Part shown: piece after piece, positions 1-8,833 of the stretch
Layout: each line of letters opens with the position of its first letter
Position numbering within the stretch: position 1 is the stretch's first letter
Source: an uncultured Acidobacteriota bacterium
GTDB lineage: Bacteria; Acidobacteriota; Terriglobia; Bryobacterales; Bryobacteraceae
Direction of reading: 5' to 3'
Length of the DNA stretch: 64,000 bases
Assembly (NCBI GenBank): GCA_902826685.1
Contig: CADEFT010000010.1
Coordinates: forward strand, 62,001-126,000
Notes under the pieces: model-generated
Database searches by the model: none
What the model was told of the DNA's origin: nothing
What the model saw: only the letters and a program-made list of their open reading frames with translations
Made by a program: the position numbers and the translations under genes

Positions 1-521
1 CGCCAATCGGGTTCAGGAATCGGCATCACGGCTTCGAGGAACCGACGCGAGAAGGCGTTTCCGCTGGCGGGTGGACTGTGGTACAAGCCTTTTTCGAGAA
101 CCTGCTGCCGGAGATTGCCTTCCGAGAGCATGGCCCGCGGCACCGAAATCCCGATCGGATTCAGCTCGGAGTCGGTCACATCCAGCCGGAAATGCATTTT
201 CGAAAAGCCCGGCTTCCAGGCGTTCATCACACGCTCCACGGTGGTGGGCCGCAGTTGATCGTCGGAGTCGAGAAAGAAAATCACGTCGCCGGTGCATAGC
301 GCCCAGGCCGCGTTGATGGCCGAAGCCTGCCCACCGTTCTGTTTGCACACCACGCGGATGCGGGGCTCATAGCGGCGGATCACGGCCGGCGAATTGTCGG
401 TGCTGCCGTCGTCGGCTACGACGACTTCCACGTCCGGATAGGTCTGCTCGATGGCGCTCTCGATCGTCTGGCCGACGAAGTCCTCGTAGTTCAGGCTCGT
501 GATGAGGATCGAAGCTTTCAT
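1..521 (-). CDS. Family 2 glycosyltransferase, C-terminus cut by window edge
   Basis: The visible N-terminal 173 residues are a GT-A family 2 fold. They open MKASILITSLNYEDFVGQTI, carry a nucleotide-sugar binding DDGS at residues 37-40 and the metal-binding DSDD (DxD class) at 85-88. It probably adds a sugar from a nucleotide donor to the lipid-linked repeat unit at the cytoplasmic membrane. The ATG at 521 overlaps the flippase stop as ATGA, so it is the last visible gene of the exopolysaccharide operon. The frame is open to base 1, so the C-terminal part is missing and the donor sugar cannot be judged. Confidence 0.88.
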   Translation of the reverse strand, partial: MKASILITSLNYEDFVGQTIESAIEQTYPDVEVVVADDGSTDNSPAVIRRYEPRIRVVCKQNGGQASAINAAWALCTGDVIFFLDSDDQLRPTTVERVMNAWKPGFSKMHFRLDVTDSELNPIGISVPRAMLSEGNLRQQVLEKGLYHSPPASGNAFSRRFLEAVMPIPEPDW

Positions 522-1837
522 GGCACGTCCTTGGGACCGGCGAGCGGATTCAGACCCTCGCGCCAGAGATACAGGAAGAAAGCGGCGGCGACAAACGTTT
601 CGGTCGCCACTACCGCCACGCCCATTCCCGTTTCCTGCCAGCGCGAGGCAAGCGCGAACGCCAGCGCGAGATTCAAGGCGGCGGCCATGACGATCACGGT
701 GTTGAAGGCGCGGTCGCGGCCGAGCGGCAGCAATCCGTGCACACCTAACGTGGTATTGAAAGCGGTGATGGGTGACAGGATGGCTAGGATGCGCAGCACC
801 TCCACCGCCGGCTCAAACCGGGGGCCAAGCAGCAGCCGCACCAACAGGGGAGCGGTCGCGAAAACGAAGATGCCCAGCACCAGTCCAGTGCCGGTGATGG
901 CGAAAACGCACTGGCGGCGCATGCTCGCAAAAGCCGCCCGGTCGTGAACCGCGGCGTGGCTCAGGCGCCCGTAGTAGGCCTGGATGATGGGGTTCAGCAG
1001 TCCGAGAAGACCTTTGTTGATTCGCTCGGCTCCGGCGAAGAATCCCACCGACGCGGCCGGGGCCAGCAGGCCCAGCACCAGCGAGTTGGCCAGTGTATAA
1101 AGACTCACCGCGCCGCGAAAAGCGAACAGCGAAACGCCGTCTTTCAGCACGCGCACGGCGCCGCGCCAGCGCATCGGCTCGATCCCCGCTTCTCTCACCG
1201 CCATGGCGCCGGTGAGGGCGGCCACCAGCACCAGGGCCGCTCCATTGGTCACCAGCAGCAGCCAGCCGTCGTCGCCGGTGGTAACGAACACGAACGTAAG
1301 GGCGATGGCGAGCACGCGCCCGCCCGCTTCGATGGAGGCGATTTCGCGGATGCGCGAAGTGCCCTGGAAATACCAGACCATGCTGGCGCCCTGGCCGACC
1401 GCAAACAGCGCGGTCCCGATCATCAGCCACGGCTGGGAGCCGAGCAGCGGCACCAGCCAGGCGGCGGTCCACAGGCCGGCCAGCAGCACCGCGGTCAGAA
1501 TCAGTTTGGCGGCGAAGACTTCGCTCAACAGGCGGGCGCGGTCCGGTTGCGAGTCGCGCACGCGGGCGACTTCGCGCGCCGCGGAAAGATTGAATCCGTA
1601 CTCCACCACCATCGACGCATAAAGCGCCAGCGAGTGGAACACCGAATAGATGCCCCATTTTTCCGGGCCGAGGACACGCGAAGCATAGGGCACCACGATC
1701 AGCGGAGCGGCAATCGTCGCCCCGTGCACGATGTAGAGCGCCAGCATCTCGCGCGCGTTCTCGCCCGCCAGGCGGGCCTGGAGCCGCGCCATCAGGCCGG
1801 GCGTGGAGGCGGTCGCGGGTAGGGCCGCTTCAGGCAT
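518..1837 (-). CDS. Wzx-type polysaccharide flippase (MATE/MOP superfamily)
   Basis: This 439-residue protein is almost wholly hydrophobic, with about 12 predicted membrane helices. Its pattern matches O-antigen/exopolysaccharide flippases, for example IVVPYASRVLGPEKWGIYSV near residue 50. It would flip undecaprenyl-linked repeat units to the periplasmic face for polymerisation. I chose the ATG at 1837, which overlaps the upstream glycosyltransferase stop by 8 bp. A longer frame reaches 1915, but its extra 26 residues lie inside the neighbouring gene and are Arg-rich. The position between two glycosyltransferases and downstream of polymerase and export genes supports the role. Substrate is unknown. 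Confidence 0.85.
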   Translation of the reverse strand: MPEAALPATASTPGLMARLQARLAGENAREMLALYIVHGATIAAPLIVVPYASRVLGPEKWGIYSVFHSLALYASMVVEYGFNLSAAREVARVRDSQPDRARLLSEVFAAKLILTAVLLAGLWTAAWLVPLLGSQPWLMIGTALFAVGQGASMVWYFQGTSRIREIASIEAGGRVLAIALTFVFVTTGDDGWLLLVTNGAALVLVAALTGAMAVREAGIEPMRWRGAVRVLKDGVSLFAFRGAVSLYTLANSLVLGLLAPAASVGFFAGAERINKGLLGLLNPIIQAYYGRLSHAAVHDRAAFASMRRQCVFAITGTGLVLGIFVFATAPLLVRLLLGPRFEPAVEVLRILAILSPITAFNTTLGVHGLLPLGRDRAFNTVIVMAAALNLALAFALASRWQETGMGVAVVATETFVAAAFFLYLWREGLNPLAGPKDVP

Positions 1838-2861
1838 ATGCCTCCAGCACGCGCCACGTCTCGGCCGCGCAGCGATCCCAACCGAACTCTCCGGCCCGCG
1901 CGAGGCCCGCGGCACGCAGCCGCGCGCGCAGAGAATCGCTGCCTACCAGATTTTCGATTGCGGCCGCCAGCGCCTCCGGATCGCGCGGGTCGGCGTAGAG
2001 CGCCGCCGAGGCGCCCACCTCCGGCAGGGAAGTATTGTTCGAAGTAATCACCGGAGCGCCGCTGGCCATCGCTTCGAGAACCGGCAGCCCGAAGCCTTCA
2101 TAGAGCGACGGATAGACCACCGCCATCGCGCCCGCGTAAAGCGCCGGCAGATCGGCTTCCGGCACATAGCTGGTGAACTTGACGCGCGGCGGAATCTCGC
2201 CGATGTCGCATTGCGAGAATACGGCGGAACGGCCGGTGGCGCCGGTGACCACCAGAGTCACTTCGCCAGGCGTGCGATCGAGCGCGATCCGCCAGGCGCG
2301 CATCAGCCCGGCCAGATTCTTGCGTGGCTCCAGCGAGCCGACGTAAAGAAGATAGGGATCCCGGCCCAGCGCAAACCGGCCGCGCACGGCGGCGATGTCC
2401 TCCTCGCCGCGCGGGCGATAGCTCGGCTCCACGCCGTTTGGCACCACCGTGATCGACGAGGCCGGAAGGCGCAGCAGTTCCTGTACGCGCTGTTTGGTGA
2501 ATTGCGAAATCGCGATCACGTGATCGAGCTTGCGCGCCAGCCGCGGCATCAGCCACTGGTACCAGCGCGAGAACCTGGGATTGAACCATTCCGGATGATC
2601 GAGCGGAATCAGGTCGTGGATGGTGCAGATGTGGCGGCGCGCGGCGATGGGGCCGGTGTTGTTTGGGCTCCACAACAGGCGCTTGCCGGCGGAGACCGGC
2701 AGCACGGTCTGCTCCCACAAATGCCCGGCCATGCCTTTAAGGGCCATGGGCGGACGCAGGCACTCCACGCGATTGCCCAGCCGTTCCGATACCGCCAGCG
2801 CATAACGCTGCATGCCGGTGGGCCGGTGCGCGTGGAATCTTCCGTTGACCGCCACCTTCAT
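1830..2861 (-). CDS. GT4-family glycosyltransferase (group 1, GT-B fold)
   Basis: A 343-residue retaining GT-B enzyme. The C-terminal nucleotide-sugar site is clear: GSLEPRKNL around residues 175-183 and the EX7E motif E255-x7-E263 in YEGFGLPVLEA. The N-terminal half begins MKVAVNGRFHAHRPTG, typical of mannosyl/rhamnosyl-type transferases. The start at 2861 forms an ATGA overlap with the polymerase stop, which is much better than the longer open frame to 3047 that lies inside that gene. It probably extends the lipid-linked repeat unit in the cytoplasm. Sugar specificity cannot be read. Confidence 0.9.
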   Translation of the reverse strand: MKVAVNGRFHAHRPTGMQRYALAVSERLGNRVECLRPPMALKGMAGHLWEQTVLPVSAGKRLLWSPNNTGPIAARRHICTIHDLIPLDHPEWFNPRFSRWYQWLMPRLARKLDHVIAISQFTKQRVQELLRLPASSITVVPNGVEPSYRPRGEEDIAAVRGRFALGRDPYLLYVGSLEPRKNLAGLMRAWRIALDRTPGEVTLVVTGATGRSAVFSQCDIGEIPPRVKFTSYVPEADLPALYAGAMAVVYPSLYEGFGLPVLEAMASGAPVITSNNTSLPEVGASAALYADPRDPEALAAAIENLVGSDSLRARLRAAGLARAGEFGWDRCAAETWRVLEAYA

Positions 2862-4156
2862 GCCGGGCTCCGTTCCGTCGTGTGCAGGCCGGCCCAGATG
2901 GCGCGGGAGGCGTTGCGGCGTCCGAGCCTCGTCATCACGATCGCGGCGACGGCCAGCCAGACCAGACTCGGAAACGCTCTCGGTTCCGACCAATACAGCA
3001 CGCGCCCGGCTTCGAGCAGTCCCACCGCGACCATTGGATAAAGGCAAAGTCCGGCGATGTGACCGTTGCGGTAAAGCCCGTGAAGCCAGCCGCAGAACAG
3101 GCCCGCCGCCAGCCAGTACGCCAGGCCCGGCAGCGGTCCGAAATCGATCATGGGCAGAAACAGGCCGGAGGGATTGTTGAACTCGAGGTTGGTCAGCCCG
3201 CCCATGACGTAGCTGTAGCCTTCCATCGTGTCCACCGCGGGCGCGGCCGCCAGATCCCGCACTCCCGCTTTAACCACCGGCAGCTTCCAGGCGAAGCCCA
3301 GGGTGAAGTAAGGCTTCTCGTAGCCGTCGGGCGTCAGGCGAGCGAGACAGGCGCCGTTGTTCAGAGCCGTCACGTAATAGCCGCTGAGCCGTATGGCCGA
3401 AAACTCGAGCAGCGAATCCTGTTGCTGGGCGTAGAAGCCCTTCCAGGAGCGCAGGTACTCCGATCCCGTGAAGAAGGTGAACAGCCCCATGACGCCCACC
3501 ACCGGGGCGATGAAAACGGCGCGGCGCCAGTGTGGTGAGGCGGGCCGCCACAACGCCGCCGCGGCTAATACTCCCGGTACGGCGAGTTCGATGACGGCCA
3601 GCCGTTCGCTATTGAGCAGCGACCGGAGAATCGCCAGCGTGAACAGCATCGCCAGCGGCCAGCGCAATCCCTTCCATCCAGACACCGAGGCGCACAGACA
3701 GGCGAGAACGACGGCGGCCATGCCAAGCTGCGTGAACGTGGTGATTCCGCTCACCGTGCCCATGTAGATCTCTTTCACGTCGTCGTTCAGAGCGTTCTGG
3801 CCGGTGGCGAGCGAAATGATGTGGTAAGGCCGCAGACCGCGCAGGAACGCCACCCCGAACCAGGCCAGGTATCCAAAGACGGACAGGCCGGCGGCGATCC
3901 AGAACACACGCCGCAGAACGGCTGGATTGTCCTTGGGCCAGGCCGCGCAGCGGGACCGCGGAGCCAGCATGGCGCCCAGCGAAAACAAGGCCACCGCGCC
4001 CAGCGCCAGCGCCAGCGACGCTTCATCGAAGTGCTTCCACGTCTTCCACTGAGCGACGTACGCCTCGGCCCGGATCGCATAAGCGATGGTGACGAGCATC
4101 GTCAAGGGAAGACTAAACACAGCTAGCGGGTTGGTCCACCAGGGGGCCTGCTGCAA
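2858..4156 (-). CDS. Oligosaccharide repeat-unit polymerase, Wzy-like
   Basis: A 432-residue polytopic membrane protein with about ten hydrophobic segments and a periplasmic-looking stretch with GGLTNLEFNNPSGLF, as in O-antigen polymerases. Wzy proteins join flipped repeat units at the periplasmic face. The best start is TTG at 4156: no in-frame ATG or GTG precedes the first membrane helix, and a GGAAAGG Shine-Dalgarno-like run lies about 14 nt upstream, which is long. It is 28 bp after the export gene and overlaps the GT4 gene by ATGA. Polymerases diverge strongly, so the call rests on topology and context. Confidence 0.7.
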   Translation of the reverse strand: MQQAPWWTNPLAVFSLPLTMLVTIAYAIRAEAYVAQWKTWKHFDEASLALALGAVALFSLGAMLAPRSRCAAWPKDNPAVLRRVFWIAAGLSVFGYLAWFGVAFLRGLRPYHIISLATGQNALNDDVKEIYMGTVSGITTFTQLGMAAVVLACLCASVSGWKGLRWPLAMLFTLAILRSLLNSERLAVIELAVPGVLAAAALWRPASPHWRRAVFIAPVVGVMGLFTFFTGSEYLRSWKGFYAQQQDSLLEFSAIRLSGYYVTALNNGACLARLTPDGYEKPYFTLGFAWKLPVVKAGVRDLAAAPAVDTMEGYSYVMGGLTNLEFNNPSGLFLPMIDFGPLPGLAYWLAAGLFCGWLHGLYRNGHIAGLCLYPMVAVGLLEAGRVLYWSEPRAFPSLVWLAVAAIVMTRLGRRNASRAIWAGLHTTERSPA

Positions 4157-4184
4157 GATGAAATGTTCTGCCTTTCCAGATCTG

Positions 4185-4811
4185 CTAACGAAGCAGGAAA
4201 CCGAGATTCGTTCCGGAAGCCCAACGGAAATAGCGGTCGAGCTTGCTCAGGGTGTTTTGCGGTACAACGATCAGATCGCCCGCCCGCACCACCGGGTCTT
4301 CGGAGAACTGTTTGCGCTGAATGTCGCGGCGCAGGTTGAAACTCTTGGCTTCACCCCAATCCTTGTCGATGCGCCGGATCAAAAGAACCTGGGAATGGAG
4401 TGAGCTTTCCTTGAACCATCCCGCCGCGGCGAGAGCCCTCGTCAGCGTGACCTCGCCGCGCAGGTCGAAAACGCCGGGCTTTCCGACTTCGCCCGCCACC
4501 GTGTAAGTGGGCTTGGTGTAGTCGCGCAATAAAACGGAGACTTCCGGATCGCGAAGGCGCGTGGACGCTTTTTCGCGGATGGCCGCCGTCACGTCTTCCA
4601 CGGTGCGCCCGGCCAGTTCCACGCGTCCCACCAGGGGCAGGGAGGCCGAGCCGTCGGGCTGCACGGCGGCGGTTGAGTCGAACTCCGGCGTAACCCGGTA
4701 ACGCACGTCGATCGTGTCGCCGGGCTGCAGTTTGTAAGCCTCGGCCGCGTGCAGAACGCAACCCAGCAACAGCCCGTTACAGATAGCGGCGAAACGGCCG
4801 CGGAATCGCAT
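4185..4811 (-). CDS. Polysaccharide export protein, Wza-like with SLBB domain
   Basis: A 208-residue secreted protein. An N-terminal signal peptide (about residues 1-23, ending CVLHAAEA) precedes a Poly_export domain beginning YKLQPGDTIDVRYRV (about 24-105) and one SLBB domain with YTVAGEVGKPGVFDLRG (about 110-180). This family forms the periplasmic/outer-membrane channel for polysaccharide export. It is short compared with Wza (about 380 residues) and lacks an evident lipobox and C-terminal amphipathic helix, so outer-membrane insertion is not shown. The ATG at 4811 has a strong AGGAGG ribosome site 4-5 nt upstream and overlaps the upstream gene by 35 bp. Confidence 0.88.
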   Translation of the reverse strand: MRFRGRFAAICNGLLLGCVLHAAEAYKLQPGDTIDVRYRVTPEFDSTAAVQPDGSASLPLVGRVELAGRTVEDVTAAIREKASTRLRDPEVSVLLRDYTKPTYTVAGEVGKPGVFDLRGEVTLTRALAAAGWFKESSLHSQVLLIRRIDKDWGEAKSFNLRRDIQRKQFSEDPVVRAGDLIVVPQNTLSKLDRYFRWASGTNLGFLLR

Positions 4812-5406
4812 ACTTCCTCCTGTTCAAAACCATTCCCAACACCTTGGCTTCGCCGCGCTTCAGCAACCGGCCCGCACGGTCGATCTCCTGACGCGTCGTC
4901 GACCCGGCGGCCACCACCACCACGGTTCCATCCACGCGGCCGAAGACACTCGGCGCGGCGCAGTTGGCCACGTCCGGCGGCGGACAGTCGATCAGCACCA
5001 TTCCTCCCGGCCATTGCTTCAACCGGGAGAGCCGCCGCATCAGGACGTCCGGCGTGACGGCGCGGCCGGTCCGTTCGGGACCCAAAGGCGTCCATACGCC
5101 CGGAATCGCTTCATAGAAGGAATCCCCGTCCGCCTCGCCTGGATACTCCGGCAGCGCGCCCACCTGATCGAGCGTGATCACCAGGCATTCGACGCGATGC
5201 TTGCGCGCCAGCTCACGCGCGACAAGCCGCGTCACAAACGTCGTGCCGTCGCCGTGTTGAGTGCCCGCGAAAGCGTACAACGCTCCCCGTCCGTTCGGAC
5301 GGCGCCGCACCAGTTCGGCCAGCAATGGGCCGATCTGCGCCCGATTGAGGCCGCCCGCCGCTTCCGGCGCGCCGCCAGGCTCGGCTTTGACATCGAGGAT
5401 CTGCAT
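4777..5406 (-). CDS. BY-kinase-like P-loop ATPase (CpsD/Wzc C-domain type), degenerate
   Basis: A 209-residue P-loop protein in the position of the BY-kinase cytoplasmic half of a split Wzc. The Walker A region reads GTQHGDGTT (residues 48-56), so the usual GKS/GKT lysine is replaced by Thr. The second Walker motif VLIDCPPPD lies at 137-145. The C-terminus ends in RKYAIPRPFRRYL and has no tyrosine cluster. It may therefore act as a structural or ATP-sensing partner of the chain-length protein rather than an active tyrosine kinase. The ATG at 5406 sits 2 bp after the upstream stop; a longer frame to 5559 lies inside that gene. Confidence 0.75.
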   Translation of the reverse strand: MQILDVKAEPGGAPEAAGGLNRAQIGPLLAELVRRRPNGRGALYAFAGTQHGDGTTFVTRLVARELARKHRVECLVITLDQVGALPEYPGEADGDSFYEAIPGVWTPLGPERTGRAVTPDVLMRRLSRLKQWPGGMVLIDCPPPDVANCAAPSVFGRVDGTVVVVAAGSTTRQEIDRAGRLLKRGEAKVLGMVLNRRKYAIPRPFRRYL

Positions 5407-5408
5407 CC

Positions 5409-6860
5409 CTAGCCGAGTCCTTTCTGCTGTTGCGCCGGCACCGTGCCCAACACCGGAATGCCCGTAAAGTTTTCGAGATCGGAGGCGGTGTGGAACGTCT
5501 CGCGAATCGAGCTGAAGGCGATTGCACCGGCAAAGGTCAAAAGGCATCCGATCGTCCACAGGCCCGCCGCCGCCAGATAAGGCTTCGATTCCGGGTTGAC
5601 GGGCAGATTCGGTTGCTGCGCCACCACCACGTTGGTGACCCGGCGGTCGTCAAGCGCCGCGTCGATGCGCGATTCCTCGGACTTGCGCGCATGCAGTTGA
5701 TAAAGGTCGGCCAGCTCCCGGACCTGGCGGCTAAGCGATTCATGATCGGCGGCCAGCGTTTCCAGCCGGCTCAATTCGCCGCGATAGCCGTCCACCTGGC
5801 GCCGCAACACGTGAAGGCGGGAAGACGCCGCCGCCGCTTCCACGGTATTGCGGAAAAGATCGCCTTCGAGACCCTGGCGATTGGGATTCAAATCCGTCGC
5901 TTCTTCTTCGGCGCCCTGGCCCGCCACCTCTTCCAGCGCCCGTTTGGTGACTGCGATCTGCTGCTCCACCTGTTTCACCACCCGGTCGTCGTCGCGATAC
6001 TTGCCGAGCAGCTCGATCCGCTTGTTCTCGAATTCCACCAGCATCGTGCGCATCCGCTCCACCGAATACTGATTGGGAACCCGCCGCTTCGTCGTCGCCA
6101 CCCGCGAGGGCAGCCGCTCCACCAGCGCGGTGAGCGCCGTCCCGCGCTGACGGCTTTCGGCCTCGCGCAACTCCGCGTCGCGCAGCGCCGATTCGGACTC
6201 GATCATCCGCCGAAGCCACATGGACTTCTGTTCCGGCAGCGAGTGCAGTTCCGTTTTGCGCTGAAATTCCGTCAATTCTTTCTCTTTGGCCCGTAATTCT
6301 TCGCCCAGGCGCTTGGCTTCGTCGCGAAATAGCGTCACTTCCGACCGGCTGCGCAACGAAATGTGACGATCCAGATACCCGCGAAGCAGGAATTGGAGAA
6401 ACCGGTGGCCCTCGGCCGGATCCTTGGCGAGGTATTCCACCTTGATCATGTCCGCCTTCAGTACCGGACTAACACGCAGCGACCGCCGAACCTGTTGCAG
6501 CGCCCGTTCGATCGCCGCTTCCCCTTTCGCCGGGTCGGCCAGTCCGCTGTTGGCCGCCGCCTGCGCCAGCAGATCGCGGTTTTGGAGCAGTTCCACTTCG
6601 GTTCGTATGTCGGTCTCGGTCACCGGACCGAAGACCGAAAGTCCATTCTGCGAAGGATTGATGACGGCCTGGGCCCGCTCGTTCCGAACAAGCAGGCTGG
6701 CCTCGGTCCGATAAGTCTTAGGCTTTAAAAATGCGTACGCGACGGACGCCAGGGTCACCAGTGCCAACACCCAAACCAGCACGCGCGCACGGCGGAAGAT
6801 CCGGTCTACGGCATCGACGAGCACCGGATTCGAAAAAACGGGGGGCCTGTTCTTCATCAT
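5409..6860 (-). CDS. Chain-length determinant protein, Wzz/Wzc N-terminal type
   Basis: A 483-residue inner-membrane polysaccharide co-polymerase. It has a membrane helix near residues 27-45 (VLVWVLALVTLASVAYAFL), a Wzz-type domain, a long Glu/Arg-rich coiled-coil stretch, and a second helix near 435-455. It controls chain length and links polymerisation to export through the outer-membrane channel. No kinase domain is fused; that function is replaced by the next gene. The start is the first ATG of an ATGATG at 6860, because an upstream in-frame TTG at 6908 adds only low-complexity residues. It is the first gene of the operon, after a 475-bp leader. Confidence 0.85.
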   Translation of the reverse strand: MMKNRPPVFSNPVLVDAVDRIFRRARVLVWVLALVTLASVAYAFLKPKTYRTEASLLVRNERAQAVINPSQNGLSVFGPVTETDIRTEVELLQNRDLLAQAAANSGLADPAKGEAAIERALQQVRRSLRVSPVLKADMIKVEYLAKDPAEGHRFLQFLLRGYLDRHISLRSRSEVTLFRDEAKRLGEELRAKEKELTEFQRKTELHSLPEQKSMWLRRMIESESALRDAELREAESRQRGTALTALVERLPSRVATTKRRVPNQYSVERMRTMLVEFENKRIELLGKYRDDDRVVKQVEQQIAVTKRALEEVAGQGAEEEATDLNPNRQGLEGDLFRNTVEAAAASSRLHVLRRQVDGYRGELSRLETLAADHESLSRQVRELADLYQLHARKSEESRIDAALDDRRVTNVVVAQQPNLPVNPESKPYLAAAGLWTIGCLLTFAGAIAFSSIRETFHTASDLENFTGIPVLGTVPAQQQKGLG

Positions 6861-7312
6861 GTTCGATACCCTTGTTTCCAGGGTCCCGCTGCCCTTGGCC
6901 GAACCCAAGGGCTTCCCTGGATTGTAGTACTTTGGCTGGCTTGTGTCTATAAGATATCATACAAATCTTTTGCTGCTAGACCTACGTTTGAGGAGATGGA
7001 AACGGTACGGCCTGGAACGGGTAGTACTTTGTAAGTGGCTTAATTTCAGACCTTTTGGGTTCAAATAGGACGATTTGGAATCGCCGCGCGGTTTTTCTGG
7101 AATTATTCGTTAAACCGTAATTTTCCGTACACGAGCGAGCTCGCGAAATCCAAGCTTTTGAGGAAGCGGTCCGGCGCGCCGCGATCCATTCCTGGCGCCT
7201 GCGCGTGCATGCGGAGCGGGGGCCGGCGGGGATGCCGGCGCGGGGGCGACTTGGCGGCGGCATCCGGAATCAAACGTGGGGATTTTCGGCGCGGAATCTA
7301 ATAAAGGGGAGA
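6861..7312 (-). promoter_or_regulatory. Leader/promoter region of the exopolysaccharide operon
   Basis: About 450 bp without a credible gene precedes the chain-length gene. It is noticeably richer in A+T than the flanking genes. An 11-base element recurs in it (6924-6934 and 7021-7031). Possible minus-strand -10 boxes are TATGAT and TTATAG around 6945-6960, but no convincing -35 is paired with them. An inverted repeat CGGTTT/AAACCG lies at 7088-7117. A minus-strand open frame at 6982-7263 has Arg/Pro-rich shadow composition and I do not call it. Regulation of the operon is inferred, not shown. Confidence 0.45.
6924..7031. repeat. Two direct copies of GTAGTACTTTG, 97 bp apart
   Basis: The 11-mer GTAGTACTTTG occurs at 6924-6934 and again at 7021-7031, in the same orientation, in the AT-rich leader of the exopolysaccharide operon. 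Its core AGTACTTTG occurs a third time at 14957-14965, inside a promoter-like region before the VanZ-like gene, where it is part of the palindrome AAAGTACTTT. This could be a shared binding site for a regulator of envelope or exopolysaccharide genes; that is inference. Confidence 0.45.
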
Positions 7313-7330
7313 AAAAATCGCCGGATTTTT
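7313..7330 (-). terminator. Candidate intrinsic terminator after the PAS sensor gene
   Basis: Five bases beyond the stop codon of the PAS gene there is a perfect 7-bp hairpin AAAAATC-CGGC-GATTTTT whose 3' arm runs into a T-tract on the minus strand (TTTTTTC). The stem is A/T-rich, so it is weaker than a typical GC-stem terminator, but position and T-run fit. It would separate this gene from the exopolysaccharide leader. Confidence 0.5.
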
Positions 7331-7335
7331 ACAGG

Positions 7336-8724
7336 CTAGCCTGCCGCCGTCTTGACGACGAACAATCCCCTGGGCGCCGGGGCGGGCAGGTAAATTCTCA
7401 GCGTGGACCCGGCCCCCGCAGTCGACTGCACTACGACGTTGCCACCCTGTTTGCGCATGGCTTCCATCGGCGCGGCCATTTCGGCCGGCCGCCATGGCTC
7501 GCGCCGCGTGCCCGATTGCGTGATCGTTACCACGCCGTAGTGGCCTTCGCTCAACCGTGCCGCACGCTGGGCGGTGTGTTTGTCGAGGTGTACGGCCGAG
7601 GTTTCCAGCGTCAGTTTGCCGCCGTCGGGCATCGCATCGCGCGCGTTCAACAGCGCCGTCAGGACCAGATGCTCCAGCGTATGGCGGTCGGCGGTTACTT
7701 CGGAGCCTTCGCCGCTCGAATGAATGGAAATCGCAATCCGCTCCCCCAGCAGCCGGTTGAGCAAAGGATGCAGACCGGAAAGCGCCTCGTCGAGGGTGAA
7801 CGACGAGAGGTTCATCGCCTGGAAACCTTCGAGTGCGTCGCCCTCTTCCAGTTCCCGGTTCTGATGAATCGGAAAGGCCACCAGGATCGCCGCCGCTTCC
7901 ATGGGAAGATCGTCGGGCGTGCGAAACTCATGCAGCGGCACACCCGCGGCGGCCACCAGAAACTCGCGGTGGCCTCCCGATCGCATCCGCCACATCATGC
8001 GCTGGCCGCCGGTGCCGGCGCGCGCGATCATGCGCTGCAGTTCCAGCCTGGCGTGTTCGCGCTCTCCCGGCTCGAGCAGCAGATCCCAGAACGGGCGCTT
8101 GCGAATCTCTTCATGCGAGTACCCGGAAAGCTTTTCGAACATGAGGTTGTGCCGCTCGATCTGCCCCTCGCGGTTCAGAATCAGCGTCGGAGCCGCCGAG
8201 CAGTGCAGCATCGCTTCGAGCACGCGCAGTTCGCGCGTCGCATCGGCTCCCTGCTGCCGCTCGCTCAGGTCGCGTGCCGTCATGTGGAACTTCCGCCGCA
8301 TGTAGCCGCCCGATTCGGAAATATGCAGTTCCAGCGGAAAGTAGCTGCCGTCCTTGCGGCAGCCAATCACCTCCAGCGCCTGCTTGTCTTCGGAGCGTTT
8401 GGAGCGATAGAGCGCATCCACCACGCCCGCCGGCAGCACATTCCGCGGCACGTGCAACAATTTGTCGACGGATTTCCCGATAATCTCCGAGCTATGGAAG
8501 CCGAAAGCCTGCTGCGCGCGGTGATTGTAGCTGACGACGTTCCCGTAAAGGTCGACGGTGAAGCGGGCGTCGAGGGATTCGGCTTCGAGCCGGGCGCTGG
8601 TGCGCTTGAATTGGTCTTTCGCCTCCACCAGGCGCCGGTTCATTTGAACCTGCAGCGCCGCCGCCGGTAGCAGGGCCGCCAATGCCAACAGCACGCCTAA
8701 CAGCAGGATCCATAGCAATTCCAT
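7336..8724 (-). CDS. Membrane-anchored double-PAS protein with degenerate histidine-kinase ATPase domain
   Basis: A 462-residue protein. It has an N-terminal membrane helix (4-25), PAS domain 1 (about 50-155), PAS domain 2 (about 168-290), and a C-terminal HATPase-like domain with a recognisable N-box LNARDAMPDGGKLTLET (360-375). The DHp histidine motif is absent. The G1 box expected as DTGxGM reads TQSGTRR (402-408), and the F-box/ATP lid is deleted, leaving a G2-like GAGSTLRIYLP. It therefore looks like a pseudokinase that senses through PAS and signals without phosphotransfer. The ATG at 8724 starts directly before the membrane helix; an upstream frame to 8814 is possible. Confidence 0.75.
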   Translation of the reverse strand: MELLWILLLGVLLALAALLPAAALQVQMNRRLVEAKDQFKRTSARLEAESLDARFTVDLYGNVVSYNHRAQQAFGFHSSEIIGKSVDKLLHVPRNVLPAGVVDALYRSKRSEDKQALEVIGCRKDGSYFPLELHISESGGYMRRKFHMTARDLSERQQGADATRELRVLEAMLHCSAAPTLILNREGQIERHNLMFEKLSGYSHEEIRKRPFWDLLLEPGEREHARLELQRMIARAGTGGQRMMWRMRSGGHREFLVAAAGVPLHEFRTPDDLPMEAAAILVAFPIHQNRELEEGDALEGFQAMNLSSFTLDEALSGLHPLLNRLLGERIAISIHSSGEGSEVTADRHTLEHLVLTALLNARDAMPDGGKLTLETSAVHLDKHTAQRAARLSEGHYGVVTITQSGTRREPWRPAEMAAPMEAMRKQGGNVVVQSTAGAGSTLRIYLPAPAPRGLFVVKTAAG

Positions 8725-8833
8725 ATGAGTTTCGCGCGGCGCCAAGGGACGCCCGCCAAACCGGCCGGTTTCTCCCCCAGAGAAGAAAATACCACTCCGG
8801 CCGTGATCATTCAAACTCTTTGCAGACTATTTT

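Noticed and set aside
6901..6960. Sigma-54 (-24/-12) promoter before the exopolysaccharide operon
   Set aside because: TGGC/GG elements are present but not with the GG-N10-GC spacing on either strand.
6982..7263. 93-residue minus-strand frame in the exopolysaccharide leader
   Set aside because: Arg/Ser/Pro-rich, no ribosome site, no recognisable domain, in AT-richer DNA with promoter-like content; not supported as a gene.
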